From Berberis thunbergii (lineage: Eukaryota > Streptophyta > Magnoliopsida > Ranunculales > Berberidaceae): a DNA stretch of 64,000 nucleotides. The translations under genes and the position numbers were made by a program. The notes below the pieces were generated by a model. It was given only the letters and a program-made list of their open reading frames with translations. It did no database searches and was not told where the DNA came from. The stretch lies in NCBI GenBank assembly GCA_003290165.1, contig QNQO01001176.1, positions 124,001-188,000 on the forward strand, given 5' to 3'. Each line of letters starts with the position of its first letter. Within the stretch, counting starts at the first letter, position 1. Shown here one piece after another: positions 34,296 through 46,626 of this stretch.

Positions 34296-34304
34296 TATAT
34301 AAAA
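34296..34304 (+). promoter_or_regulatory. TATA box for the bHLH gene
   Basis: TATATAAAA lies about 380 bp upstream of the predicted leader intron and is followed by a CT-rich leader with a (CTT)n run at 34567-34590. This is an inference from position and composition. Confidence 0.55.
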
Positions 34305-34679
34305 ACCAGTGAATACTTCCATTTCCCCTGTCACCTTCCGACACTTTCGAACTACATGACAGCTCCTTACCAGAAGGTTAATTTCGTCATTCAAAAATTA
34401 AATAATAAAAAACGAAAAAAAAAAAAAAAAAAACCCGGCTGCATTTAATCGGAATCGGGAGTGAAATTAATGTGATCAAGGAAGTGACAGCGTTTTGCTT
34501 TAAAGCCTCACCCTTTCTCTCCCAAACATGTTCTTGTTTCTTTCTTTCTAAATCTCTTTCATTTCTTTTCTTCTTCTTCTTCTTCTTCTCCTCTCGATCT
34601 CTTTCCTTAAACAGCTTACCAAGAAGAACATTATCTTCAAAGATCATTCAACTACAATCATCAATTTTTCTCTTAAAAG

Positions 34680-35004
34680 GTAATAAAAACTCATTATATA
34701 TACTTTCGAATTCTAGTCTGACAATTTAATCGGTTTTGACTAGAGTGATTTGTTTTGATTGCTTGAAAGTCTAATTAGTCCGAGCAAATTAGGTAGAGAG
34801 TAAAGGATTATTGATTTCTAGTTTGACATTTTTAATAGAGTTAGACCAATTAGAGATTTGAATCTGTGATTTGTAGGGTTTTTTCTCGGGGTATAAAAGG
34901 AGGAGCAAAGTAACTCAGGAGATTCATATTCGGAAGAAAAAAAAAAGTGGAAGTATTCTCTCTATATGTGTAATCTGGATTGGGTTTTTGTTGATTGATT
35001 ATAG
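34680..35004 (+). other. Predicted 5'-UTR intron of the bHLH gene
   Basis: A donor AAAAG|GTAATAAAA at 34680 and an acceptor TTGATTATAG ending at 35004 place the ATG as the first base of exon 2. Leader introns that end at the start codon are common in plant genes. A second TATA-like motif, GTATAAAAGG (34891-34900), lies inside this intron and could drive an unspliced short-leader transcript. Confidence 0.6.
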
Positions 35005-35625
35005 ATGGCATCATCTTTGGTTCTGAATCCGCAATCGAGTTCAGACAGATTTGTTGATTCGAAAGGAAAGAAAAAGAGGAAAATTCAGCAGAATCAAAAA
35101 CAACAACAGCAAGAAGTAAAAAGATGGAGCACATCTGATGAACATAAGAATTACTCTTCAAAGCTTCTAGATGCTCTTCGTAGGGTTAGAGAGAACCATA
35201 CTCCATCAACTGTACCTGGACGGACAGTTCGTGAAGCGGCGGATCGAGCACTGGCTGTGGCAGCAAAGGGAAGGACTAGGTGGAGCCGGGCGATACTGAC
35301 CAATCGACTAAAGTTGAAATTCAGGAAGAAGAGGAAGGCTAAGGTGGTGGTGGTAGCTGGTGGTGGTGGTGGTAACTGTCGGAAGAAACCGGCTGTCAAG
35401 ATACTCAAGTTTAAATCGAAGAAAGTTCCAAGTGTTCAAAAGAGAATCCATGTTCTTGGTAAGTTGGTTCCTGGATGCCAGAAACTATCATTTCCAACCC
35501 TGTTAGAGGAGACGACGGATTATATTGCTGCGTTGGAGATGCAGGTTCGAACCATGACTGCACTCACTCAGCTCCTCTCTGTTGGTAGTTCATCTGAAAG
35601 TCTCGATTCGAATCTGGTCTCGTAG
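35005..35625 (+). CDS. Atypical bHLH transcription regulator, AIF / bHLH147-150 type
   Basis: This single-exon coding region has 206 codons. The N-terminus is Lys/Gln-rich (a KKKRKIQQNQKQQQQ stretch). A conserved block SDEHKNYSSKLLDALRRVRE is at about 45-64. An Arg/Lys region AADRALAVAAKGRTRWSRAI is at about 80-99. The helix-loop-helix lies near 143-190 (RIHVLGKLVPGCQKLSFPTL, then EETTDYIAALEMQV). The His-Glu-Arg E-box contacts of normal bHLH proteins are absent, as in the ATBS1-interacting factors. Those proteins repress growth by pairing with other HLH proteins downstream of brassinosteroid signalling. Family membership is clear; the exact orthologue among bHLH147-150 is not resolved. A Gly-rich linker encoded by a (GGT)n run is specific to this copy. 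Confidence 0.93.
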   Translation: MASSLVLNPQSSSDRFVDSKGKKKRKIQQNQKQQQQEVKRWSTSDEHKNYSSKLLDALRRVRENHTPSTVPGRTVREAADRALAVAAKGRTRWSRAILTNRLKLKFRKKRKAKVVVVAGGGGGNCRKKPAVKILKFKSKKVPSVQKRIHVLGKLVPGCQKLSFPTLLEETTDYIAALEMQVRTMTALTQLLSVGSSSESLDSNLVS

Positions 35626-36580
35626 TGTGCCGCCGCCTCGTATGGTGGTGGTGTTAGTAGTGTCAAGGTGCTAATCTGAATTCTCCTCCTTGTTTCCATT
35701 TTTTTTTTTTTTTATGCTTCTTTTTATTTTATTTTTTTGCCTATAAATTTCATGCATGTAGTTTTGTATACATGTTTTCATCATATCTATCAAGCTTCCA
35801 TAGGTTATTTTTGCTTTTTATTTTTATTTTTTTACTCTATATATTTCTTCAATTTTAATTTCTTTAACCAACTCCATTATCGAACTCCAATGTTTTTTCA
35901 ATCTAGTAAGAATACCATTTTATGTAATAATTTGGGTGTGTTTGGAATGTTGTAATAATCAAGGTGGTGAACTATATGGTTTTAGAGTTTCTACGGAGTT
36001 TGGTCTGAAAACACTTATTTGTGCCTGTGAGGGTGATTTGTACGTGATTGGATTACTTTGCCTTTTTTTCTATGGATTTGGAGAAGTTGGAGAGTAGTAG
36101 AATTGGTTCGATAACGTATTCACCACCCTTTCAAGTACAAATCAATGCTTTCGTACCAAATTATCCAAAAAAAAATTTATATGATTTTTCATAATTTAAT
36201 CAAGTATCAGTATTTTGGAAATAATTTTTGTTGAGAGTGGGACCCCAAACCACCATCGACATAACTGTGTAATCTTATTTAAAACCATGCCAGTATGATT
36301 TTGCACATGGAGGGCCTCAGACCATTTGACACTTTCTTCGATTGAAAAAATAAAGTTTTGTCAAAATTATTATTGTTTTCAACGACAGTTTTGAAATCAA
36401 TCAACAACCATAGCAGTGGGGTTTAAATGAGTTTTTGTCCAAATTTTTTTTTTGATCAATCCAAAAAAAAAAAAAAAAAAAAAAAACACTAAGGTTTATA
36501 AATTTAGTGATTAAAAAAAAAAACTACATGGTCATCTTCTTCGAAAGGTTTTAATGGATTCTAAATTGAAGGATATGATG
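35626..36580. other. 3' region of the bHLH gene and intergenic DNA, no gene seen
   Basis: T-rich sequence follows the bHLH stop codon and may be its 3' UTR. AATAAA-like signals are plentiful and the polyadenylation site cannot be chosen. No further coding evidence exists before the tandem duplication at 36581. Confidence 0.5.
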
Positions 36581-36778
36581 AACAACAATTGATTTGGATG
36601 ATTAAATTTTGGCCAACAAATATGGCTGTCAACTCGCTATCGAACAATACCCAACACATAATTGCACACGAATACACACAACAATTGATTTGGATGATTA
36701 AATTTACTCGAACAAATATGGCTGTCAACTCGCTATCGAACAATACCCCAACACATAATTGCACACGAATACACATCG
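36581..36778. repeat. Tandem duplication of about 99 bp
   Basis: Two adjacent copies share ACAACAATTGATTTGGATGA, ACAAATATGGCTGTCAACTC and CACATAATTGCACACGAATA. They differ by a short block (TTTGGCC against TTACTCG) and one extra C. Open frames across it on both strands are consequences of the repeat. Confidence 0.9.
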
Positions 36779-38286
36779 GTATGTCCACTTCAATAAACAA
36801 AACACCCACAATATCTAATACCATAACCCCTCCGGACCACTTTCTTTCCTCTCCGTGTACATTTGATGGGCACTTTCATTTCCATTATTGTTTGTTAGTT
36901 CGCAATATTATTATACATGGCCTCCAAAGGCTCAAATAAATTAATTTAACCCAAACAACCCATTAGTGTGATTGAATTGGATCCCATTAGCACTATATTT
37001 TGTTTAGTGAAATTCACATTAGGGTTTTTTTTTTTCTTTCTCTTATTCTGATCTCACAGTAGTTATTCGCTTTTAAAATTTGTAAAACATCACACTTCCG
37101 TTCAATGATTCAGTTGAATAGTTAATCAACGTTACAAATGAAGAATGATCATTTGACGATGAAGTTTTGGAGCACAAGACTAGCTATCATTATCATAGAA
37201 ATTCCCACTTATCTATTTGGATAAGAGTTTGTTCCAAAGGAAGTAGGGACCTTGAAATTTATTTTGTACACAAGGTGTTTGAGAAGAGATGGTGAAGGGA
37301 GCAAGGGAGGGGGCCATGTTTCTAATTAATGACTACACGTGCTCTCACTAAGCACATGGTGAAGATTCAATGTGGCGTGCCACAACAAACCCCACTCATG
37401 AGATGACATTGAAATTGAAAGAAAGAGAGTTAAGTGGGGCAAAGTGGGTTTACAAGAAAACAAAGGAAAATATCACATTCAAATATGTCTACATCCCTTC
37501 CTTCACTTATTAGGACCTCTCCCTTCAAGTTGGGTGCCCTTTGGGATATTTGTGTATATTGGATTTCAGACCAGGGAGACCCCCAAAGAGTCCTAAAGGA
37601 GTGCCAAAGGGTGGGTGGGAGAGGGAGATGGGTCATTCTAAGCTTGTTTTTTGAATGAATAGGGAAGGGAAGGGAAAGGAAATGGCACCTATTTTTGGTT
37701 AATTTTTGTTCAAGGGTCTTATGTCTTGAGACAAGCAATAAGGCACAATTTGGTCCCCATGGATGGCCGAAAGTTGATGATGAGATATTCTCAAAATTTA
37801 TACCTTAGGGTCGGCCTTGATTAAGAAGGCGATTGTTATTAGCATCTGATACTTGAATTTGTGCATTATTCGTGTTTTTTTAATAAATTTTTGTTAATGC
37901 TTACTACGATTTTGACATTGTCATGTTGTAATAATAAATCACAATATATTGAATGTAATCAAACAATTATAATTTTTTTATGTAGGGTCGAAATCATTTG
38001 TCGTCTAGGTCAAGTGTCAAAAGCCAAAGGTCAACTTCTTGAGGAGCAAACATATCCGAAGGCCACACTAAACCATAATATAGTTGTGGGGCAGAAATTT
38101 TAATTGTTCATCAAGTAGTTCAGTTTGATAAGAAATTTTTGTTTTCTTGTTTTTCAAAGTATAACTTATATGTTTATCAAAGGGTGAAGTCATGTCTTAG
38201 GTCTATATAAAGACTAGTCCATTTTGTTCTTCATGAACTATATTCAATGATATTTCCTTTTCTTAGGTTAATTTCATGTGTTATAG
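36779..38286. other. Intergenic, no gene seen
   Basis: AT-rich DNA with short frames that lack family signatures on either strand. I see no repeat boundaries. Confidence 0.45.
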
Positions 38287-38453
38287 CTTAATGAACTAAA
38301 ATTCTAGGGATCGAGGGATGGGTGTAATCAATCATCTTCCTTGAAATGAGCATATTGCTCTCGAAATACACGCTATCGCTTATCTTAATGAGAATGAGTG
38401 GTTACAGCCATCCCTCGCTCCCTCACTTGCTCCCTAGAAGGTCTCTTAATGAA
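38287..38453. mobile_element. Hairpin MULE (MITE), 9-bp TSD CTTAATGAA
   Basis: The element is 38296-38444 (149 bp). Its ends are CTAAAATTCTAGGGATCGAG and GCTCCCTAGAAGGTCT, flanked by CTTAATGAA at 38287-38295 and 38445-38453. The arms are less well matched than in the 29703 copy, which suggests an older insertion. Confidence 0.82.
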
Positions 38454-39427
38454 TCATGTTTTCTACAACTTTGACTTAACAACTCATTTAGAGAAGATGA
38501 TACTACCATCCAAAGTAATATTCAAATATTGGAAAGTATATCAAAATTGTTATTAACAAATTATTATTTTAATAATTAATTGCTGACTTTAAACTCTGAA
38601 CTTGCGATATCATATGTCGCAGAGTCATTGGTAGTGTTTGGTGAACTAGCATCCATAGATAGGCCAAAAGTATTACAAAGTGACTTAGAATCAAAATTAA
38701 AGTGGGGAAAAACAACAGCTAATTCCACATCAAACCAAAGATAGATTCTTCATCTATCATTGTCACTGTCATGTTTGGGTTATTGTGCAAGAAATTTTTT
38801 TCTACTCATTGGGATCTACATCATTTGCACTCTCTCTGTTATGCTAATCATCTCATGCACACACATGCTTCTCTTCCTCATCATTCAACCATTGTACACT
38901 CACATGCAAAAAAAAAAAAAAATTGTTCTCTCTTTTCTTCTTTCATGGAAAAGGATCTTCATGTTGTTAGGGTTTCAAGGCTACATTGTTCTTGACTTTA
39001 GACCTCATTTGAACAAAGAAAAATGTCTATATATAGAGAAGGCACCATGTGAGCACTTCATCAAGCACATGGCCACCTTGGCGGCCCTCCTCCACCGACC
39101 ATTTCTTTGTTCTTTTAGTGGCCTGTATGAACAATCTAGGATAAAGGAGGAAAGGGAGACTAGCAGAGAAAGGAGTCCGTTTTCACAACCTATTTGACAT
39201 ATATAACCAAGAAATGGAAATGGTGGGGTGGTGATGTCTAGCTACTAACTTTGCATATATAACCATGTGGGGGACATTAGTTTTTGTCCTAGCTAATTTT
39301 TTTTTGAAAAAGAGGTCTGCAATCCCTCCTGATCTTCACCCTTTATGAAAGAAAAAATGATCACTCGTATAGTGTAGTGGCTATATCACATGCCATGTCT
39401 ATGATAAATTGAGCTATCCAATCTCGA

Positions 39428-42240
39428 AAGTATTGAAAATGGACTTTGATGATAATAATATTGATAGAGCTATCCAAAATTTATAAGAGTGTTTCTACTA
39501 TGTAACATGTTTTTCGGAAGTTGTAGTGCTTGCCCCACAAGGTTGGTAGTTGATGATCATAACATTGACCTTTGCTTGAAAGCTAATTTAAGGCTAACTA
39601 AATACGGATTACATGCTTGAATAACATAATTATATTGGGGACTCCGACTACCGATGATATGCAACCTTTCAACTAACTATGAAATCGATAGGATATTAAT
39701 TATGGCATCTGACCTAATTTTGTGCAATTAGGTATTCTAATTACTCCATCCATGTGTTTGTTAATGCATAATCACTAGTCAAAAGGTTCGATTGATCCAA
39801 TGGGTTAATTAGCATTTGGATTCTTTGTTAGATGACCATTGACCAATACTTGTAGTGCATTTCATCCAATCTTTTAAAGTTCTAATCCATGTAAAGGAAG
39901 AATCACTTGCATTAAGTCATGAACATAACGGAGACAAGTATGATTAAGCCATCCTACCAACCACCAATGTCATATAGTTCAACATATGCAGTTTAGATAA
40001 AAGGATTGTTTAGTAAGTCATTAAATTAATGAGTTTTGAGGAATGAATGACCGAAAAAGTCATATTTGTGAATGTTTACTTTTGAACGATTGACTAAGCG
40101 TGTGGGATACATCAACTATGCGTTCTACCAACTCTACACCAAATTGACATAATTATAACAATCCCCAAAAAATATCATTATTGCACTGTAACAGTTTCGT
40201 AAATGAAGTGATAACAATCCCCAACTATGTGTTTCACGCAGTTTTATAAATGAAATGATATAATAATTAGATCACCGTGAATAATATATCGTTTCTGCAA
40301 GTGATATTATTCATAGTGATCAAATTTATTATATTACTTTATTTGTGAAACTGTTTTTTCAAAATTTTGCCTAAATTTAGTTTTGAATTGAAATTGTTTG
40401 ATGAATTTTTTTCATCTCAAAAGCGATATTGTTTTGAGATTGTTACAAAACCATCCATTTAATGTAGTGCCATATCATGTACTCATAGTGCCATTTAATC
40501 AGTTTAGGCTAAATGGATTATTAATAAGTTTGATTAATGAAAATCAAGGAGATAGACTTTTAAGTAAAGATTTCGAGTAATGGAACATGGCATCATTCCT
40601 ACCTCTAATAGTGACTAAAGTTCATGAATGTCAGTGAAGGTCTCTCTCTTATCCCAACATCAAGATCAAATATTCTTCCTTTTGTTACTATCTACACCGT
40701 TGAGAATAGAACCATTAGCTTGTTAATTTCATTTAGGCAGCGACTATTTCACGCCATCATTTTCTCTTTTTTTAGATTATTTACTTTTTTGTCACACCAC
40801 CGTACCTTTTCACTTCACTTTTATAAACAATAAAGTAAAATTTCTTCCATCTCCATTCAAATCGAAACTCCATTCATCTTTCCCCCATTCGAATCTCTTC
40901 CCTCTCACACATTCAAATCTCTTGCAAAATCGACCAATCTCTTATCTCTCCCTCAAGAATCTCTTTCGTCTTCCTTAAAATCATAAAAACAAAGTAATCT
41001 CATGAAAATTTCATAAATATTTTCAATCTCAAAAACAAAGTAAACTAACTTCAGAAACAGGAAATTTCAGCAAATTTTTTCGGACAGATTTGTGCGATTT
41101 TAGTAAAATGACCATAACTTGCTCATTTCAAAATATTTTCAAGTTATTCAAGTTGTGTTTATTAGATAACTCAGAGTTATCAATATTTTTATATTTGATC
41201 GACTTGATAATCGATCTCGATCAAACACATAAGTTGGCCGAAAGTCAGGAACACTATCATGTTTTCATTGCGAGACAAATTTGTGCGACTTTAGTAAAAT
41301 GACCATAACTTGCTCATTTCAAAACATTTTCAAGTGATTCAAGTTGTGTTTATTAGATAACTCAGAGTACTGCAATTTTTGTTGGCCAAAAGTCAGGGAC
41401 ACTATCCCGTTTTTACTGCAAAATAGATTTGCGCGACTTTAGTAAAATGATCATAATTTGCTCATTTCAAAACATTTTCAAGTGATTCAATTTGTGTTTA
41501 TTAGATAACTCATAGTACTACAACTTTTATGTTTTGATGAGTTTGTAAATCGATTTCAATTGAGGGTTTAAATTGATCGAAAAATAACCTTATTTACATT
41601 TTTTTTTTTTTTAGTTTGGGTATCTCTATTAAATTATACATATTTATTGGTGGTGTGAGTAAATAAAAGAAAAACTCAACAATAATGTGAGAAGAGAAAA
41701 TAGTGGTGTTGAATAATCACCATCGTTCACTTAATCCACATCATTAGGTGCCCAATATGGAAACACATAACTATAGCAAGAGTGAATGGTGACTGCTATT
41801 TATTGTGACACTCTGTCATTATTCTGAGTTGAATTTAGGAAATTGAAAAATTAAAATCACTTGGAAATACATTGAGCTTGATTGAAGGGGGTGGAATAAT
41901 CAGAGTGTTTTAATGAAATAATTGAAATTTGATTAGTGATATGGAAATCGAATAGTTCTACGGTGCCTCTTTTGTGTCTTTTTAGAATTTTTTGATACTT
42001 CTACTCATTATGTGAATGGTGTTTGTGATTATATTTAAAAAAAATAAATAAAAAATATAAACTTCAAAAACACACAAAAAATAAAATTACTTATGAAAAT
42101 CACGTTGGTAAATGTAAGACCTGAGCCTTATGGCTACCGTAAATGGTATGTTAACACCCCATTTAAAAAACAACTTGTATATGCTAATTTTATGAAACTA
42201 AATAGACAAAAGGTTCATGTAAAATCTTATTGTTTATTTA
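39428..42240. repeat. Three-copy long repeat, copy A
   Basis: Landmarks shared with copies B (42603-45480) and C (49176-51930) are AATACTTGTAGTGCATTTCA; TAAAAGGATTGTTTAGTAAG; a promoter-like stretch ending in TATAAACAATAAAG (about 40822); a CT-rich leader; tandem units of about 180 bp; and GGAAATACATTGAGCTTGA. The left 370 bp (39428-39660) is shared only with C. No long reading frame is conserved among the copies. The transposon class is not recognised. Copy A carries none of the insertions found in B and C. Confidence 0.8.
41080..41590. repeat. Tandem array of about 180-bp units (copy A, 3 units)
   Basis: Each unit contains GACTTTAGTAAAATGACCAT, AACTTGCTCATTTCAAAACA, TTTATTAGATAACTCAGAGT, GAATCGATCTCGATCGAG and AAAGTCAGGGACACTATC. 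Corresponding arrays lie at about 44095-44620 (3 units, copy B) and 50310-51040 (4 units, copy C). Confidence 0.85.
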
Positions 42241-42243
42241 GAT

Positions 42244-42375
42244 ATCAGGGAGTCATTTTGTTGGAGTTTTTTACACTTTTACTTATTTTATGAATGGTGT
42301 TTGTGGTTGTGTTTTAAAGAAAATGAAATATTAAATATAAAAAAATTAAAAGTGACCACCAAACATGACTCCCTA
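42244..42375. mobile_element. Palindromic MITE with GGGAGTCAT / ATGACTCCC ends
   Basis: The left arm reads GGGAGTCATTTTGTTGGAG and the right arm reads GTGACCACCAAACATGACTCCC. It belongs to the same subfamily as the 51773-51918 element. No target duplication was found. It marks the right edge of copy A. Confidence 0.6.
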
Positions 42376-42787
42376 GACAAATATGCGTCACCCTAAACTT
42401 AGCAAAGTTTGTAACTGAGATGGTCGCGACTTGTGATGGTGAAAAGCTGGCCGATATTGCATATATTTTAAAATTTGCATATGAAAAAAAGGATGTGATC
42501 GACAAGGGTCACCTTAAACTCAAGAGATATTGCAGATATTTTGGATATTTCATTGTCTAATTAAAATATTGCAGATTTTGATCTCCAAATCTTCCTTAAA
42601 CAATGGGTTAATTAGCATTTGGATTCTTTGTTAGATGACCATTGACCAATACTTGTAGTGCGTTTCATCCAATCTTTTATTCTAATCCATGTAAAGGAAG
42701 AATCACTTGCATTAAGTCTTGAACATAATGGAGACAAGTATGATTAAGCCATCCTATCAATCACCAATGTCATATAGTTCAATATAT

Positions 42788-42982
42788 TTAGGTAAAGTAT
42801 AATTTTAGGAAGTCTGGATTTGCAGTCTGAGGGGGAGGCAAAATTATCCTTTTGCCCCTCCTTTGTTGTTGTTATTATATTTAAAGAGTAGTTAAAAAGG
42901 CAAGGGCTAAAGTGTAAAAATGCCACTCAAACTGCCAATTCAGACAACAAACCCAAACTCCCTAGAAGCACTCTTAGGTAAA
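42788..42982. mobile_element. MULE-type MITE in copy B, 9-bp TSD TTAGGTAAA
   Basis: The element is 42797-42973 (177 bp). The left end GTATAATTTTAGGAAGTCTGG pairs imperfectly with the right end CAAACTCCCTAGAAGCACTC. It is flanked by TTAGGTAAA at 42788-42796 and 42974-42982. The uninterrupted site is seen in copies A (GTTTAGATAAAAGGATTG near 39990) and C (GTTTAGGAAAAAGGATTG near 49549). Confidence 0.85.
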
Positions 42983-45189
42983 AGGATTGTTTAGTAAGTC
43001 ATTAAATTAATGAAATTCGAGGAATGAATGACCGAAAAAGTCATATTTGGGAATGTTCACTTGAACGATTGTCTAAGCGTGTGGGATACATCAACTATGT
43101 GTTCTACCATCTCTACACCAAATTGACATAATTATAACAATTCCTAAAAGAGTATCATTGTTGCACTGTAACAGTTTACCGAACAATTTCACAGTTTCAT
43201 AAATGAAGTGATACAATAATTGGATCACTATGAATAGTATATCATATCTGCAAGTGATACTATTCATGTGACCAAATTTATTATATTACTTTATTTGAAA
43301 AACTGTTTTTCAAAATTTTGCCTGAATTTAATTTTGACTTTAAATTATTTGGTGAATTTTTTCATCTCAAAAATGATATTGTTTGGAGATTGTTACAAAA
43401 CTGTCAATTTTGTGTAGTGTCATATCATGTACTCGTAGAATGTAATCAGTTTAGGCTATATGGATTATTAATAAGTTTGATTAATGAAAATCTAGGAAGA
43501 TAGACTTTGAAGTAAAGATTTCTTAGTCAATTTGATTAATGGAATTCAAGGAAGATGGATTTTTTCAAGTAATGGAACGTGGCATTATAAATAACCAATA
43601 CCACTAATAGGGACTAAAAATGTGAGTGAAGATATCTCTCTTATCCCAACATCAAGATAAAATATTCTTCCTTTTGTTACCATCTACACCGACAAGAATG
43701 GAACCATTGGCTTGTTAATTTCACTTAGGTTTACTCTCTCACACTACCATATTTTTTCACATCACCTATATAAACAAAAAACAAATATTTCTCTCATCTC
43801 CATTTAAATCGAAACTCCATTCATCCCTCTCCCATTCAAATCCATTCTCTCTCACATATTCAAATCTCGTGTAAAATCGAAACCAATATCTTCCCTCACC
43901 CTTAAAACCGAAACCCTTAAAAATCGAACCCCAAATCGCAACCTACCTAAAAGTTTTTTAAAAAAAAACCAAAATAATCTAATGGAAAATTCAAAAATAT
44001 TTTCAATCACAAAAACAAAGTAAACTTCATAAAAAAAAATTTCAAAAATTACAAAAAAAACATTGTGCGAACAGGAAATTTCAGCAAAATTTTTCGGATA
44101 GATTTGCATGACTTTAGTAAAATGACCATAACTTGCTCATTTTCAAGTGATTCAAGTTTTGTTTATTAGATAGTTAAGAGCACTATAACTTTTGTGTTTT
44201 GATCAACTTGAGAATCGGTCTCAATCGAGCATATAAGTTAGCCGAAAGTCATGAACACTATCATTTTTTATTGTGAGACAGATTTGCACTACTTTAGTAA
44301 AATGACCATAACTTGCTCATTTCAAAACATTTTCAAGTTGTGTTTATAGATAACTCGGAGTAATACAATTTTTGTTGGATGGGCTTGAGAATCGATCTTG
44401 ATCGAGAATTAAGTTGGCCGAAAGTCACAGACACTATCCCGTTTTCACTCCAAGACAGATTTGCGCGACTTTAGTAAAATGATCATAACTTTCTAATTTC
44501 AAAACATTTTCAAGTGATTCAAATTATGATTATTAGATAACTCACAGTACTACAACTTTTATGTTTTGATGAGCTTGAAAATCGATCTCAATTGAGGATT
44601 TAAATTGGTCGAAAGTTACCTTATTTTTACATTTTTGAGTTTTGAGTTTTGATTTCTCTGTTAAGTTATGAATATTTATTAGTGGTGTGAGTAAGTGAAA
44701 AAAAAAACTCAATAATGATGTGAAAAGAAAAAATAGTGGTGTAAAATAGTCATTGCCCTTCACTTAATCCACATCATTAGGTACCCAATGTGGAAACATA
44801 TAACTAAAGCTAGAGTGAACGGTGACTGCTATTTATTATGACACTTTGTCATTCTTCTGAGTTGGATTTAGGAAATTTAAAAACTAAAATCAGTTGGAAA
44901 TACATTGAGCTTGATTGAAGGGGGTGGAATAATCCAGAGTGTTTTAATGAAATAATTGAAATTTGATTAGTGATATGGAAATCGAATAGTTATACAGTGC
45001 CTTTTTGTGTTTTTTTTAGGGTTTTTTATACTTCTACTATTCTGTGGATGATATTTGTGATTGTGTTTTAAAAATAATTGGTAAAAAGTGTAAACTCTAG
45101 AAAGACACAAAGTAAAATTACTCAAGGAAATCATGTTGGTAAATGTGAGACCTGAGCCTTATGACTACTCTAAATAGTATGTTAACACT

Positions 45190-45385
45190 CCATTTAAAAT
45201 GAAAATGCTAGGAAATCATGTTTTTGTAATCATGGTGATGTGGTGTGATCTTGAAAGAATAATGAAATTTTCAAAGTGTTTATGTGTATCTCAAGGTTGT
45301 AAAAAATTTCCTCTAAAGATGCCACATAATCCTGATTATAAAACATAATTGCAAAACCTGATTTCTTAGCCTCACTCCATTTAAA
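45190..45385. mobile_element. MITE in copy B, target duplicated as CTCCATTTAAAA
   Basis: ACTCCATTTAAAA occurs on both sides of a roughly 180-bp insert. The insert begins near TGAAAATGCTAGGAAATCAT and ends AACCTGATTTCTTAGCCTC. Those ends are imperfect inverted repeats. Copies A and C run straight through (CACC(C)CATTTAAAAAA) at the corresponding place. The true duplication is probably 9 bp extended by chance. Confidence 0.75.
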
Positions 45386-45699
45386 AAACAACTTGTATAT
45401 GCTACTTTTATGAAACTAAATAGACAAAAGGTTCGTATAAATTCTTATTGTTTATTTAGACATCCGCAATTTTAGGGAGCCATGTTTGATGATCACTTTG
45501 ATTTTTATTTTATTTTTTACATTTCTACCCTTGAACAATCGGCCTTACTTCAAGAATTCTATTGATACCTTAAGGGATTTTGCTTCAAGAAGCCGAAAAA
45601 AACCGATGATGAATGAGACTATTAATGCCCATGGGCCTGATGGGCTTTTACGGAGAAACTGGTTAATGTTGGCTTTCGAATTGAAAAGTGAAGGCTATG

Positions 45700-46591
45700 C
45701 TTATTATGGTTGTCAAAATTTATTTATTAAATTTTTTTTTTTTTTAAATCTCCGCTGTGGAGAGGCAGCTATGGTATGTCAGACCTTAATTACTTATCGC
45801 AAAACGGGATATAATAACAATTGATAAGGAAAAATAGAAACTAGACAAATATATCATCTAGACTTACCAAACCCCTAGATCAAAGCTTGTACTTGCTGTT
45901 ATGTTTTTTCATTCTAGATGATCTTCGAGGAAAAACTTTGAAGTCTTTGAAGTAGTCATGATCCATCATGTTTTCTGTTGTCATATTCCTCTTATCGAAT
46001 CTTTTCGTTAATCGAATATGGTCAGTCTTTAAACCTGACACTTTTTGACCTGATGGTGTATTCATCCAAATCTTCTTCATCCGAACTGATTTCATCCGAA
46101 TTGTTGGAATCGGACTCCTGTTTGTTTTCGCAGTTAGCGTTACGAACCAAATAGTTCACAATAAACGGACTGAACTTCGAATCCTCTTTTTCCAAAATTA
46201 ATAGTTCACAATAGCTTAATATGTTCCAAAATTACTTATTTTTCATTGTAGTTTTCGATAACGAGTATCGGATAATAACATTCTCACATGGTACTTTGAA
46301 TCATTTTTTTATATACTTCACAGAAACCAGATTTAATTACTGCATATATTGTACAATGCTTTTACAGATTTCCTTGAATGGGCTGGACTAAATTTTCCCT
46401 TCCACAATGCCCAGTCAAATAAAGATCAGACATAATTTATATCTTTAATAAGATAATACAAATTTTCAATTCAAATGTTACAAAATTATATAAATCTTGA
46501 GCTTACTCTCTATATACAGATTCCATCGTTAAACTTCCAAAAGATAAACAAAGAAAATAAAATTTACTCTTATTATGGTTGTCAAAAGTTT

Positions 46592-46626
<35 letters not shown>

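Larger units (their letters stand above)
42603..45480. repeat. Three-copy long repeat, copy B
   Basis: From AATGGGTTAATTAGCATTTG onward it follows copy A. It carries two extra insertions that are absent from A: the MITE at 42797-42973 and the element at about 45198-45375. It ends at a half copy of the GGGAGCCATGTTTG MITE near 45476. Confidence 0.8.

Noticed and set aside
36561..36939. Overlapping open frames on both strands (87 and 116 codons)
   Set aside because: Both arise from the 99-bp tandem duplication and have no protein-like features.
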